A stretch of DNA of 64,000 nt. Source: Diphasiastrum complanatum. Taxonomy: Eukaryota; Streptophyta; Lycopodiopsida; Lycopodiales; Lycopodiaceae. Below, one piece after another: positions 32,996-44,984 of this stretch. The stretch spans positions 65,120,293 to 65,184,292 of the forward strand of contig CM055094.1 in NCBI GenBank assembly GCA_029204225.1. Reading direction: 5' to 3'. Each line of letters begins with the position of its first letter. Position 1 is the stretch's first letter. The notes under the pieces are model-generated. The model had not been told where the DNA came from, did not search any database, and saw only the letters and a list, made by a program, of their open reading frames with translations. The position numbers and the translations under genes are program-made.

Positions 32996-33535
32996 TTAAA
33001 ATTCCTCCATACTTGGCAATGTTTTTTGAATAGAAAATCTTTGAACAAGATTAGCATGATCATCCAACAAGCCATTAAGAACTACTTGAACAAGTTCTAT
33101 CTCCTTAATGCTTTCATCAATACATGCTAATTCATCACTGAATGCTTTAAGCCTCGAAACAAAAGCATGAGCACTTTCATCCTTTTTTTTCAAGCTTTGA
33201 AAGATTTGACTCCTAAGGGTTAGGACCCTTGATGTAGACTTGGACTCATATACCTTCTTTAAAAATTTCCAAGCCTCACTAGATGTAGTGCACTTACCAA
33301 CTTCCTTGAGAAGTTCATTAGTCACACTCATCTTTATAGCATGAAGAGCTTTCTCTGCCCCCATATCATACCTCAATTGTTCTTGAGGTTCCAAAGGTCT
33401 TTCTTCAACACCTAAAACAATATCCATCAACTCATTCATCTCAAGGAGGGACTCCATTCTCACCTTCCAAGTTGAATAGTTGCTTGAGGTAAGCCTATCA
33501 TTGCTTTCCAACATGAAACCTCCATTTGTAGCCAT
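32996..33535 (-). pseudogene. Ty1-copia gag, 180-residue open frame
   Basis: It begins MATNGGFMLESNDRLTSSNY and STWKVRMESLLE, then AWKFLKKVYESKSTSRVLTL, FQSLKKKDESAHAFVSRLKA and FSDELACIDESI. This is the complete UBN2-type gag core (L...NY..W....., W..L...Y.......L...L..L.M.....V......). It is open for 179 codons, so this is among the least decayed coding pieces in the window. A knuckle region follows at 32789-32484. Confidence 0.9.
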
Positions 33536-34109
33536 GTTGCAGTGACTTGATCTTCTCTTTCAACCTATTCCAATGCACTTAGCACTCTCTTGAAAGTCAA
33601 CAAATGAATTCAAGAAGAAATCATAAAGATATGGAACCTCTCAAATCTCTTTCTTCAACACAAACTAGCAAATCCAACACATAGAATTGATGACACTTGA
33701 TCAACCTACAATATTATAAAATTTTGCACTCTCTAAGATTGAAACACACTCTTGAAAATTCCAGCAACTTCAAACACAAGAGATCCAATCAATTTTAGAA
33801 TTTCCGCAAAAGTACACAAATTGAATCATTCACATTCTACATGCAAAAGCTAGAAACTTGATATAGAATCTTGAAGAATGATATTTTACCTTTCTTATGC
33901 ACTAAAAATTGCCACAATCCAACTAGTAGGGGGAGAAATCAGCCTAAAACAAGTATTTTGACCTAAATTGAGTTTTGGATTACAAAAATCCCCATTCTAC
34001 ACATGAAACTACTTGATTTTTACAAGGAATCACTCTAGCACTCTAGAATTGGTGATACCTCCAAATCACTCACTAGAAATGGCTTCTCCTCCACTAATAG
34101 CTTGAAACA

Positions 34110-34123
34110 AACCTCTGATATCA
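34110..34123 (-). other. Degenerate primer binding site of the copia element
   Basis: The - strand reads TGATATCAGAGGTT directly after ...CTTCACA, the LTR 'C' end. It has two changes from TGGTATCAGAGC. It is in the right order and orientation for the gag at 33535. Confidence 0.8.
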
Positions 34124-34290
34124 TGTGAAGAAAATTAGATCACAAAGACCTAATTATGCCCTTTGATCTTTGGCCACAATGGAAAGCACATCTAGCATCA
34201 TTAACAATGTAGAAATATTACATCTACTACACATAGAAGATGTAAACTCAACAAGAACTTGTCAAAATCACTTATGTAAAGTCTACTAAA
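34124..34290 (-). mobile_element. Copia LTR 'C', 3' part of 5' LTR
   Basis: On the - strand it starts with the duplicated TTTAGTAG (34290-34283), runs through ACATAAGTGATTTTGACAAG and ends CTTCACA. Its middle matches the + strand at 37566-37699. It is the second half of the LTR whose first half is at 29410-29533. Confidence 0.85.
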
Positions 34291-34660
34291 GTTACAAGCT
34301 AAGATTCACTAGCTATGCTAGAAAGCATGACTTAAGCTAGAAAGTAGGAAGAGAGAATGCTTAAGGAGGCTAAAGAGGAGCAATCATCATAAACTGAATA
34401 AAGGAATACAATGTTGCCCTACATATACCCTCTCCCTGAATCAAATAGAAGATTCAAAAAAGGGAGGGAAAAAGGATTTGGAGGAAAAATAGTGCACCCT
34501 CCCAATAGGAGGACCCCCACTCCAAATCAACGTGACCAAGTCCTAAAAATATGACCAAATAGGGCCCAAGGTCCGTATATGAATAAAAAAGGGCCCTTAG
34601 ACCTGCTTATGCATGAATAAAAGAATGGATGCGGCGAATGTAATGAGCCAAGTCCACAAC
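34291..34660 (-). mobile_element. Gypsy LTR 'G', 3' LTR (370 bp)
   Basis: On the - strand it is preceded by a polypurine tract (GCAAGGGAGAG, 34671-34661) and starts TTGTGGACTTGGCTC, matching 29534-29898 over its full length. It ends GTAAC followed by TTTAGTAG. Confidence 0.88.
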
Positions 34661-34670
34661 TCTCCCTTGC

Positions 34671-34959
34671 AGAAAAACAAAGCCCTCCACTGGCTAACAA
34701 GCATATTCACTATCTAGAACAATAAGGTAAACATGCTAGATACTGAAAAATCATGAACTAATGGAAAAATTGATGGAGAGGACATAAGTCGTCACAACAG
34801 ATACCCCAAAAGTATCATAACTGTGTAAATCAAGTACTAAGCGAATACTACAAGCAAAACATAAAAGAATAGTCATAGCTAGCCGAATCATGAAGTAGAG
34901 GGAACATCTACAATAATATCTGTAGTAGAGGAGAGAACTAAAGTCATGAGGGCTCAAGC
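34671..34959 (-). mobile_element. Gypsy 3' untranslated region
   Basis: Lies between the chromodomain frame and the polypurine tract. No coding motif is seen. Confidence 0.5.
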
Positions 34960-35800
34960 CTACTTTGCCAATAATGGTGTATAATAAAAGACATCAATAG
35001 GCTCCCAAGTGGTCTCCTCAAGATGACGACCATCCCACTGGACTAAAAACTGAACCTGCTTGCGACGTCGACTATAATGAAGGCGAACCTGATGGATGGT
35101 AGTTGGCAAGAAAGGGAACAGCTCTGGCTCTGTAGGAAATGTGAGATCGTGAGGAGCATCATCCTCAATGGCAGCTCGTAAAAGGCTAACATGAAAGATA
35201 TCACAGACTCGTGTAGAATCAGGCAACTGTAATCGGTATGTAACAGGGCTGAGGCGATCCAAGATACAGTAAGCCCATAATAGCATGGTGCAAGCTTCTC
35301 AGTAGAAGCATGACCTTGAACAAAGTGATGAAGTGCAAAGCATAATTTGATGATAAACCATATCACCAACCTGAAACTCAACATGACGGTGATGATGATC
35401 AACAGAAGTCTGATAGCGTTGCTAAACCTGTTGTAAGTGAGTAGTAGCCCTATCAATAAGCTCGCGAGCACCGGATAAAAAAGAAGCAATGGTAACTGGT
35501 GTATCATCAGGAGGAAGATGCACCCCTGACAAAAGTGGAGCATACCCATGAGCCAATAAGAAAGGTGAAACTCCAATGTTGGTTCTAACAGATCTATTAT
35601 AGTTGTACTCTACCAAACATAAATACTGACCCCAATCCTTCTCGGAAGGAGAAACAAAATGTCAAAGGTAATCCTCAAGGATCCGATTAAGGACCTTAGT
35701 CTCTCCATCAACAATAGAATGATATGCAGTGCCCATCAACAGTTGTACATCCAAAATACGTTCTGAAAAGACAACAAAATACTGATGCAATAAGTCTGAA
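34960..35800 (-). pseudogene. Ty3-gypsy integrase C-terminal part and chromodomain
   Basis: The - strand reading has DGETKVLNRILEDYL (near 35730), EKDWGQYLCLVEYNYNRSV and NIGVSPFLLAHGYAPLLSG, the end of the integrase core (DGQTE..N..LE, W...L...E..YN...H...G.SPF). After a gap comes VTYRLQLPDSTRVCDIFHVS (GPY.Y.L.LP......FHVS) and then VQFLVQWDGRHLEETTWEPI, a chromodomain (V.W.G....E.TWE). The chromodomain places the element among chromoviruses. The catalytic DDE half of integrase is missing. Confidence 0.88.
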
Positions 35801-36035
35801 ATCACCTGAGGAAGAGGACCCATGGATGGAGCAGGAGGAGGAGCAACTGATGTACTCTGAATGATAAAAAGAGCTGCACCTTGAGCCTTTGGCAGACTAC
35901 CATAAACTACTTCCCGATAACCAACTGATAGTCACCCTGGGAATCAATACCAGAAAGTAAATGATGCCGACCAACATGTGTAAAAGACAATGTCTGCTGA
36001 GAAAGATCTACAGCAACAGTACCAAGTGATGAAAA

Positions 36036-36620
36036 CTAATCTGCACCAAGAATAATGTCATAGCACTCTAGAGGAATAATATAGAAATCTACCTGTCCAG
36101 AGAAATCACCAATGCTATAGTCCAAGCCTTGAAACATTTGAGAGCTGATAAAAGTATGTGAGCTAGCAACCTCGACATTGAGAGACTGTGTAGCAGAAAT
36201 AGGTGTAGCACGAACCCTGGTGGAAATGTAACTGCTAATAAATGAGTGTGTACTGCTAGTATCCACCAAAGCAATATACTCTATTCCCAATATGCAAACA
36301 CGTAACCGAATACAATGAGGACCAGGACGCCCAGCCCAAGTAGCATAAGCAAGCTGCGCATGGCAAGCGGCAGAAGCAGGATCATCAGGAAGCGGGTCAG
36401 CCGACTCATCAATAGAATGTGGGTCAGGAGTATCAAGAATCTGGATATAAACATCAGAATCATCAGGAGTAAGAGCCTCATGGTAAAAACAGCGGTAGGA
36501 AGACCAAGAGACTGTCGACAATCACGGGCTAGATGATCTGGACTCTTACAGCGATAATAGAGGCGCTTCTGTTGAATCTCAACGAACTCTGCGGTTGAAT
36601 AACGGTGAACATAAGGTAGG
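36036..36620 (-). pseudogene. Ty3-gypsy zinc knuckle and aspartic protease
   Basis: KRLYYRCKSPDHLARDCRQS is the gag knuckle, but the first Cys of CX2C is Tyr. It is followed by IEYIALVDTSSTHSFISSYI, the retropepsin box (D-S/T-G-S/A-T-H-.-F-I) with Ser for the essential Gly, and by SSHTFISSQMF..LDYSIGDFSG and YDIILGAD, the second protease landmark (.D.ILG.D). Reverse transcriptase should follow but only a short stretch of its N-terminal linker remains before integrase-tail sequence. Confidence 0.85.
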
Positions 36621-36839
36621 ACAAGGTGTAGAAGGGCGAGGAGGAACAATAGTAGAAGAAGCCAAAGTAGAAGAAGCAGTGGAAAGAGAGCGAGAAAAAC
36701 GAGAAGAAGTGGACAACTTAGGATACTTATGTTGTAGGGTAATAGCCAAGGAGATAGCATCTAAGAGAGTAGGAGGCCGAAAAGAGAAAACATCATATCG
36801 TAAGGAGCCTCTAAGACCAACAATAAAACGTGAAATAAG

Positions 36840-37566
36840 TTATGTAGGATGAAGATCAGTAAAAAGGTAGGAAAGCTTAATAAACTGATCAATATAAGCA
36901 GTCAAATTACTAGTATGGCGAAGGCTACGAAAAAGATCATGTTGGTGAACCAACCACTGTGGGTCAATCATAGTCATACGGAGATCATGATGAAAAGTAG
37001 GCCATATATGTAATCCCTCACGAGTAGGCTCAGAGCGATAGACACGCCACCAAGTCTGAGCTCGACCATCTAAATGTAACGCAACCAACTGCACTTTTTG
37101 GGTTTCAATCTTGGAATACATAAAAGAATAGGTCTTTAACTTAGAAAACCAATTTTCCAAGATATTCCTATCAGGAACCAGAATAAGTAGTAAGCTGGAT
37201 GCGACGAAAATCACGAGCAAAATGAGGCTCAGGATTACTTGAAAAAGCAGGAGAAGAAAATCCTTGTGGTGTGGAGGGAAATCTAGGTGGTGGTACAGAA
37301 GACCCGAAAAGAGACCCATAAGGACTAGCACTATATGAAGGGAGACCAAACGTACTACCAAAAACACCTCCTGAAGATGGCGATGGAGATGGAGCAGGAG
37401 CAGGCGTACTCAAAATAGGAAATAAAGGTGCTTTACCAGGACGATGAATAATGTATGGGGGGATGGTATCCCCTCGTGGTAGGATAGTCTTAACTATTTT
37501 TCTTATATGTATGAGTTCCCACGTGTGAAAACTGTTGTTGTACGGGTTTTGTATGGACTGGGCCAG
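36840..37566 (-). pseudogene. Ty3-gypsy gag remnant
   Basis: It contains the proline/serine-rich start PAPAPSPSPSSGGVFG, then ARDFRRIQLTTYSGS, WFSKLKTYSFMYSKIETQKV, ALHLDGRAQTWWRVYRSE, DPQWLVHQHDLFRSLRHTSN and LTAYIDQFIKLSYL. The A...L.G.A..WW......W..F......F..... pattern is the retrotrans_gag domain. The 5' end is cut at about 37566, where copia LTR starts on the other strand. Confidence 0.85.
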
Positions 37567-37699
37567 TAAATTAACTTACATAAGTGATTTTGACAAGTTC
37601 TTGTTGAGTTTGCATTTTCTATGTGTAGTAGATGCAATATTTCTACATTGTTAGTGATGCTAGATGTGCTTTCCATTTTGGCCAAAGATCAAATGGCAT
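37566..37699 (+). mobile_element. Copia LTR 'C', 3' part of 3' LTR
   Basis: From ACTTACATAAGTGATTTTGA to CAAATGGCAT it matches 34282-34150 on the opposite strand. It is the missing half of the LTR that starts at 31242. The last 30 or so bases of the LTR are not recognisable after 37699. Confidence 0.82.
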
Positions 37700-40600
37700 G
37701 CAATCTTGAATATCTTGATATAATCAAGTCCAAGTTTTTTGTTCTAAGTATTATTTTACCAACATAGTAGATATTAGGTTGATTCTACTCTCTTTGTTAA
37801 GTTGGTTTTGTGACACACATTGTCCCTAGTATTATGTTGCATCAACATTCTAAAAAAAAGTTTCATTTTAGTAGATTTTTACTCATTTATGTGAAGTATT
37901 TCTAGAACTTTTGTGATAGAAATCTTTTGTTACCTAGCTATTACACGTGTGTGAAGATACGCACAAAATTTGAACATGTTTCAATAAAAAAAACTATAAA
38001 CTGCACAAACAAATATTTTGAATATTCAAGCAAGTGTCAACAAATAAATTGGTTTCTGGAAGTCACAGCTTGAATGTTTTATTAAATTTTGTATCATCAA
38101 TAAAGTAAATCAAGAAAGTTCTTTAATGATGATGGATGAATGAACGGAAATATAAAAAAATACAGATAGAGATAATAATATAAATTGAGTTGATACTAAT
38201 TTTCAAAAAAGTAGTAGGTTGTAAAGGAGCTAAATTTTTTTACTTATATGATTTTGCTTAGCTATTGAACCCAGTGCCCAAAACGAGTGCTCAACAAAAC
38301 AAAATTGCAGCTCATCAATTCAAACAACACATTGCAATACATTTGGAAAGACATTATCAAGAGGTTGTAGAGGGTCATTGTCGATACAGAATTGAGATCA
38401 CGAACCTAGTGCAAATTCATCATGATTTCCTTAAAAAATGAAGTGACTACTTAAATGGGTAAAAACATGCAAAACCACGAGCTTTATATTTCGTATAAGC
38501 AAAATGAATCCCTTGAGTGATTTGTGAGCTTGTAGCTTCCTTCTATAGAAGATTTGATATCTAATAAAAAGGATCCCTTGACCTCGCGCTCTACATTATG
38601 ACTGAAAGCTTGTGCGGGATTGCGTGGATCCGTGGTTGGCTGTGAGAAAGATTAGCAAGCCTTCATCATCATCTTGATGATTTGTTTAGAGTCTTGTTGA
38701 TCAAGCTTGGTCATTGTGAATTGGGTAGCAACAACTGGCACAAACAACTCCTTCCGTTTTGACTTGATCATGTCTGGGCAAGGAAGAAGGAAGCAAGAAG
38801 ACCCATTTGAACAGGAGGTAAAAGGAAAACTCTGGACTCAGATATATTTGCAGTTTTTTTACCGGACTTACTTCTTCACCGAACTTTTGGCACCAAAGAT
38901 CCACGTCAGGGGGAACCTATACTAAGATATCCATGATGTTTCATTTGATGCCGATTTCCCATTTTGTTTTAAAAATTAGAATATTTGCAGTACCATTACA
39001 TCTACTGCTATAGCAAATGTTAGTTGATTAGTTAGAAATTTTTTGTTCTGTTTGAGAACTTCAGGAAGTAGTAAGAAAAGTAACGTGAAGGTCTACTACT
39101 CCCATGGATGCACGGCAAGATAGTTTCGGCTACTAAACAGACATATCGTCATTTACCATTGGCGATGCAATATAGTAGATGGGTTGTTTACATTATCATA
39201 GGGCGATTTTTTGCCTGTTAGTTCTATATGATGATCTTTTAGAGTCCTTACTAGTTGTAAGACAGTGAAAGAACCATCTGTTTGAAAAATAATTCACTTG
39301 GCTAAAAAATAATCATTGAATTTTGACTGGGAAGGAACTTGTAATTTTCTTTATATCTTATATGAGGACAACATTTTGAATATAGGCTGCTTTTGAAAAC
39401 AAAGAACAAGTGATATCCACTTTCCAAACTTTTGAGAACTCCGTCAAGTGGGGCAAGGAGGTTTTAGTTTCATCTGGTCGCAGTAAGGCCTCACATGGAA
39501 AGGATCTTTTAGAGTTATTCTTAGTTATCCATTTTGACGTAAAGTAGTTGTCAAGATGTTGCTGATTCCACCGTAAGCAGATGTTTATTTGGGGAAGAGA
39601 GAGCCTTTTTGCTTTCTACCATCTTTCTTATGCAATAAGTCTAGCATTGTCTTGAGTATTGTGATCTTGAATGTTAATGATGCTACTTCGGGCTCCGTGA
39701 ATGTAACCAAGCATGTTGTATGTTCTGTGTAGGTGGGCTTCCTATTCCTGGACAATGTTTTAGGAAGTTTTTAGGTCCATTTAGAGAGCGGGAGATATTC
39801 ATTCTGAGTTTTGAAGGATGTTTTCTCTTTGACATTCTTAGTTGTCGTCCACGAGAAGTATGTTGCTCAGGATTGAGTTCACTTTAGAGGCAAGTTTGAT
39901 ATGGTGCTCCTTTGAGGATGAGTTTGAAGGACAAGGAAGAGTTGGGGAATTTGTTAACTTCATAAGTTCTCAACATGAGGTTATGATACGATTGCAACTT
40001 AGAGTTATTGACAAGTTTGTTTGGTGATTCATTCTTGTATTGGCATGGACTTTGAGTGTTTGCATCGTAGTGTTTATACTTTGAGTATACACAGGAGTTG
40101 ATGGGCTAATTAGGCAATTTTGGAGGGGAAGTGATATGCATCACTGCATTATTTGGAGTGAGGCTTGTGTGCTCCTGTGATGGGACACCAATGACTCAAA
40201 GCCAAGACACTAAGCTCAATGTGATCAGTGACTAGCTCAATATTTGGGAATGGATCCTCTTGGATCCTATTTGGCTAGGAGTACACGCCTTGTTGTGCTT
40301 GTAAGTAGATGTTAAAGGAGTATCTGTTACCTTTCAGTCTCATCGAGGATTTCATTTTTAGATGTGAATGTCATAGATGGTATACTTGTGTGCACTATGT
40401 GTTGTATTGGCACCTCTAGGTTGTTGGACTTAGACTGGATTCCCAAGTTTATTGCTTTACTTACCTATCCAACAAACACACTTTTGTGCAATGCCAACTC
40501 AAAAGATAATTGGCCTAGCCATATATCACATTATTCATGTAACCAACTTAGCATAACCAACTTAGCATAAAGCCAACAAGCATATCACATAACTTAACCA

Positions 40601-41428
40601 ACAACAAGGCAAAGTCCTGAATGACTCCTACAACATAGCTTCCCATGTAGGGATTGAATGGTCTTGGGTGCGTAGCTTCCCCCATATGAAGTTGTTGTGC
40701 AAGCGTCTAGGAAAAGGGGCACAAGATAGGGGTCCTTTCCATTGGTCCAAAACTTGGGAAATTGAAACCCAAGGTAATTGCTCTCATGGTGCCAAAGTAG
40801 ATTCTATTGATTGATCATGAAGCATAGTGAGTTTGATTCTAATTGACTTGTCACTAATTTCGAGCACCAAAATGAGCTGGGCATAGAGCATTGTTGTTGT
40901 TAGCTAATGCTGGTCTTTTCCTAAGAGTTTTACTTGTAAGGTTAATTGCGAGTATCCAGTAGCTTGAGTAATCCAAACATATTTGTCCTTTTCCTGAGGG
41001 AGAGCTCTGCACAGTTTTCTGTAGTAAAATCGCATGCTTAGTGCCAAAACTACTGTTAGGTCAATGAAATTGTTGTCAACAACATCATAAAATCTTATAA
41101 AGTAGTATTTTTTTGCTTTTCTTTATAACTGAGTGCACAGGTTACTTCCTTAATAAGCCACAATAAGCCACTTTACAAATCTGACTCTACTTACTGGACG
41201 TATAAGCAGTGCCTATTTGCGTGTGCTCTAAATCAGCAGGAAGTTGCATGAACGTTTTAGTCGACTCTTTGCAGGTGTACCAGACGAATTATGTTATTGC
41301 AGTAGTTTGATATCTTAGAGTCCACTTTGTTTGAAACACATGACTTTTGTGGTCGTCATCTTTCTTATACTAGAGTCTACTTTGTCTAAATGCCATTTGT
41401 GGTTATTGCCTTTCCTGTTTTGTCCTAG
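37700..41428. other. Gap: no gene recognised
   Basis: A short frame, MSGQGRRKQEDPFEQE, starts at 38770 and runs into a possible donor (GAGGTAAAA). It could be a first exon but no family match is evident. A purine tract GGAGGGGAAGTGATATG near 40131 resembles one at 59816-59832 and could be the polypurine tract of a related element. The rest shows nothing. Confidence 0.45.
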
Positions 41429-41730
41429 GTGGAAAATGGTATTCCTTGGAGTTCTTTCAAAGACTCGAGATGAACTAGAGCCAGCTTTGGAAGATGATGA
41501 AGGTGCGGAAAGAAATTTGAATAGAGCAGAAGATTCAGTCAGTGTTTTGTACCATGTGAGTTCCTGTCTCCCTTTTTCTTGCAGTCTCACTGTGGTTGCT
41601 GTAACATACCTTCTAACTTGAGCCTCTGCAGATCTCCGGTACTTTTTCCAGTGACCAGGCACATGGCACTTTAGACATTTCCATGGGTTCCCAAGTTTCC
41701 AGATCTTGGAAGGCCTATTTGGGAATGTGA
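41429..41730 (+). CDS. Two exon-like blocks of an unidentified gene
   Basis: Block 1 (41429-41555) has a CCTAG acceptor and a GTGAGT donor. Block 2 (41632-41730) has a CTGCAG acceptor and ends in TGA. They join in phase to give about 74 residues containing LSKTRDELEPALEDDEGAER, then NLNRAEDSVSVLYH and ISGTFSSDQAHGTLDISMGS. The text is acidic, non-repetitive and unlike the transposon coding around it, and both junctions are good. I do not recognise the family. It may be the 3' end of a host gene or a captured fragment. Confidence 0.35.
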
Positions 41731-42409
41731 CCACTCGGAATGTGGAACAAGTTCTCAAGAGATGTGAACAAGTGTTTCCATGTTCCCAATTATCACATCT
41801 TCTGCAAAGGCAAATAAAAGTTAGAAAACAAAACCCAGAGTTACCTTATATATATTATGCTCATACAGTATTGCCGCCTATAGAAATAAAATACTCATTT
41901 TCTATTTTGTTTGTATCGCGTGTAATTTTTTCTGTAATCTAAGTTCATAATACATATATGTTTGTAGATGTCTTTATTATATATTACTATGATGACATGG
42001 AGGTCCATTTTTGTTGCTGTGTTCTCAGGGACTGAAAATTTTCCTGAACAGCAATAAAAATTTATATAATGGTGCAACATACAATCTGTAAATTGCATTC
42101 CATCATTGCATCAACTTTCAAGACATCATCATAAAAATAGTATCTAATTATGAAATGTATTTGTTCTCCCATGGCCCGATATTAATTCACATTGTTAATC
42201 ATCCAGAGGTTCCTTACATTACAACCTTCTCAATTGTTAACAAAGCCAACTCCTTAAGAAATCTGACATCTTCGTCCTCTTGTTGTAAGGTATTGTTAGC
42301 TGGGCTATGAGAACAGTATCATATCCTTCCCCCTAATATGACACAGACTATAAGGAAAATCATTCGAAGCGTCTTTTGTCTGCTACAAGGTTTCTTGATC
42401 ATGTCTAGC

Positions 42410-44330
42410 ATTGGCATCACAGATTGATGATGGCGCAAGGTGGTTCATTGACTCGGGTGCTACTAGGCACATGACTAGACAAAGGGATTCGTATAAAATC
42501 TTTTCACCAATCAATGATGGGGAAAAGGTCACACGAGCCAATGAGCAAGAGTGCTAGATTCAAGGAGTGGGCAATGCACCAGTGCAGTTTCCAAATGGAA
42601 AGTAAAGAACATTTTCAATGTACTTTATGTGCCAGGGCTAAAGAAAAGCTTGCTTTTAGTTGGGGTCATGGCAAATCAATGTTTGAAGGTTGAGTTTGTC
42701 AGGGATGGATGCTTGATGAAAGACATGGATGGTGGTTGCGACAGGGAATCACGCCAACAATTGTGGTCTTTACAAGCTAGGGACGAACCTGGTGAGTATG
42801 GTTTAACTCAATCTAAGCTCTAGCATCACAGAATGGGCCATCTGAATTATGGTAGCTTGCGTTTGATGGACAAGTTAAAGTTGGTAAGTCTTTCATAGAT
42901 AGTTACTCCAGAAGGATGTGGATTTACTTCTTGAAAAGTAAATTGGATGCATTGGCTTGCTTCAAGGAGTTCAAAGCTTTGGTGGAGAGCCAGTTGGAGG
43001 AACATATCAAAGTGCTAAGATCAGATAGAGGGGGCGAATACAAATAAGGAGGATTTGAAGCCTTTTGCAAGGAACATGGAATAAAGAGGTAGTTCACTCA
43101 AGCACATGCGTCGCATAGCAATGGAGTAGCGATGGGGTTCTATTGGTCAAAGGCTTGTAACACTGCAACTTTCTTGCAAAACGGGAGTTCCACTATCGTA
43201 GTTTCCAATGTGACTCCCGAAGAGGCGCTCATAGGTATGAAGCCTAAGATTGAAAAGTTTCACATTTTTTGGGTGCAAGACTTATGTGAACATGCCAAAG
43301 GATGAAAGAAGCTTAATGAGAAGTCCATAAAGTGTGTTTTTGTTGGATACGATCACAAGACAAAGGCATATAGGTGTTTTGATCCTATAATGCGAAAAAT
43401 TCACATTAGTAAGGATGCGTTCTTTGATGATAGATTTGATGAGAGTGATGGCATTGACGGAGATGGCGACAATAGAAGGCTTCCCACCATCTTGGAAAAA
43501 GTTGAGGATCTCATACCACAGGAAATTGAGCACGAAGACTATGATCGGATGGATGATCATGATCGAACTCCACCAATTCAAGATCTAAGGTTGAGGTATT
43601 TGTCGACTGTAGCCAAGAAGGTGAAACCTGTTGGGAGCAAAAAGATGGTATCCAAATACTCCTTGGGACACTTCTTCGCCAAGAAGTGTGTCACCTAAAC
43701 CGAAGGTACCTAAGTGGTACGAAATCATCATGAAGGATGCGAAGATGAATCAACCAGGATCAAGCTTGCAAGGTATATATGGTCTAATTGCAAGGCTTCG
43801 CTGTTGAAGGGCACGAAGATAAAGTGTGCAAGCTATGAAAGGCACTTTATGGCCTTAAGCAAGCACCACGAGCGTGGTATAAACACATCAACAACTACTT
43901 TCTCCATAAGTTTGTGAGAACCAAGTTTGATCCCAATCTATATGATTCATGAGTGATGATTATATTGCTTTGGTTGTACTGTATGTCGATGACATCATTA
44001 TTACTGGAAATGATGAAGATCTCATTCATACCATAAAGGCTAATCTAAGCAAGTAGTTTGAGATGACAAATCTTGATCTCATGCTCTATTGCTTACGAGT
44101 AAAGGCATGGCATAATGTAGGTGACATTAGGCTTTGTCAAAGCAAATATGTTTATGACACCCTGAAGAGGTTTCACATGCTTGATGTAAGCCATCTATTG
44201 CACTGTGTGAAGTCAGTAAGAAATTTCTCGCTTTGATGATAGTGGTCTAGTTGATGCTACTTTATTTCGTCAGCTAGTTGGGAGTTAAATTTATCTTACC
44301 ACCACATGTCCTGAAGGACAAAGTTGTGAG
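42410..44330 (+). pseudogene. Ty1-copia pol remnant: protease, integrase and reverse transcriptase
   Basis: Landmarks in order: WFIDSGATRHMTRQRDSYKI near 42440 (protease), KNIFNVLYVPGLKKSLL near 42607, HRMGHLNYGSL near 42828 (GAG-pre-integrase), LRSDRGGEY near 43015 (integrase), NEKSIKCVFVGYDHKTKAYR near 43317, LKQAPRAWYKHINNYF near 43855, YVDDIIITGNDEDLI near 43983 (RT catalytic box intact) and DDSGLVDATLFRQLVGS near 44233. Frames shift repeatedly and stops are frequent. No RNase H is seen. Confidence 0.88.
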
Positions 44331-44984
44331 GGAAAAACCTACCTTTTCATTGTATGTGACACTTTGGTGTAAGGTATTGCTATGTCTAGATGTTATGCTA
44401 TCATGGATGTGATTATCATTTTTTCTGTAAAAACGTTAATGTTTGAGGGAGAGAGTTAAAACAACAAACATTGACCATTTCTTTTACAGCTCTAATTTCT
44501 CTCTCTAGGCTCTAGACTGATGTGTTATTGTCTACTAAGCCCTATCAGGTACTTAACTTGTGATTATTACTCTTGTCAATTAATCAATACAGTGTGCTGA
44601 TGCTTGTGTGGAGAGTTGCTCAAGGGACTCTTACTTTTGGATGCTTCATACTGTTCAGCAGATCAATGGGTTATGTCATTTTAGGAATCGGCCTTTCTTG
44701 ACTGAATTCCTATAGACTTGTAATGGTATGAAAAGCGATTATTAGCAATGTGTATATGAATTTGATGATTATTTGATTTGAGTTCAGTCCAAGAAAAAAC
44801 AGGCCTTATAAAATTGGTCATCTATGTGAAACTAAGTGCATGGGAATTGTCTTGGTAGTCGATGCACAATCCTGTGCTGCCATCCTTTTGATCAATAAGA
44901 ATAACAGGGCAAGGGACTTTTTCTAGGGAATATCAAACCTTTTGGAATGATGTAGTAGTCCATTGTTCAATCTCAGCTTGTTTA
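44331..44984 (+). mobile_element. Copia 3' flank, possible LTR remnant
   Basis: A purine tract (TTTGAGGGAGAGAG, 44443-44456) precedes TTAAAACAACAAACATTGACC. The position after pol fits a 3' LTR, but TG...CA ends are not seen. Confidence 0.35.

Noticed and set aside
31104-34660. Reading the - strand copia as an integrated one-LTR circle broken inside its LTR
   Set aside because: Part of the apparent shared LTR (29534-29898 and 34660-34291) proved to be a separate gypsy LTR with its own polypurine tract and primer site. The inversion model explains all the pieces.
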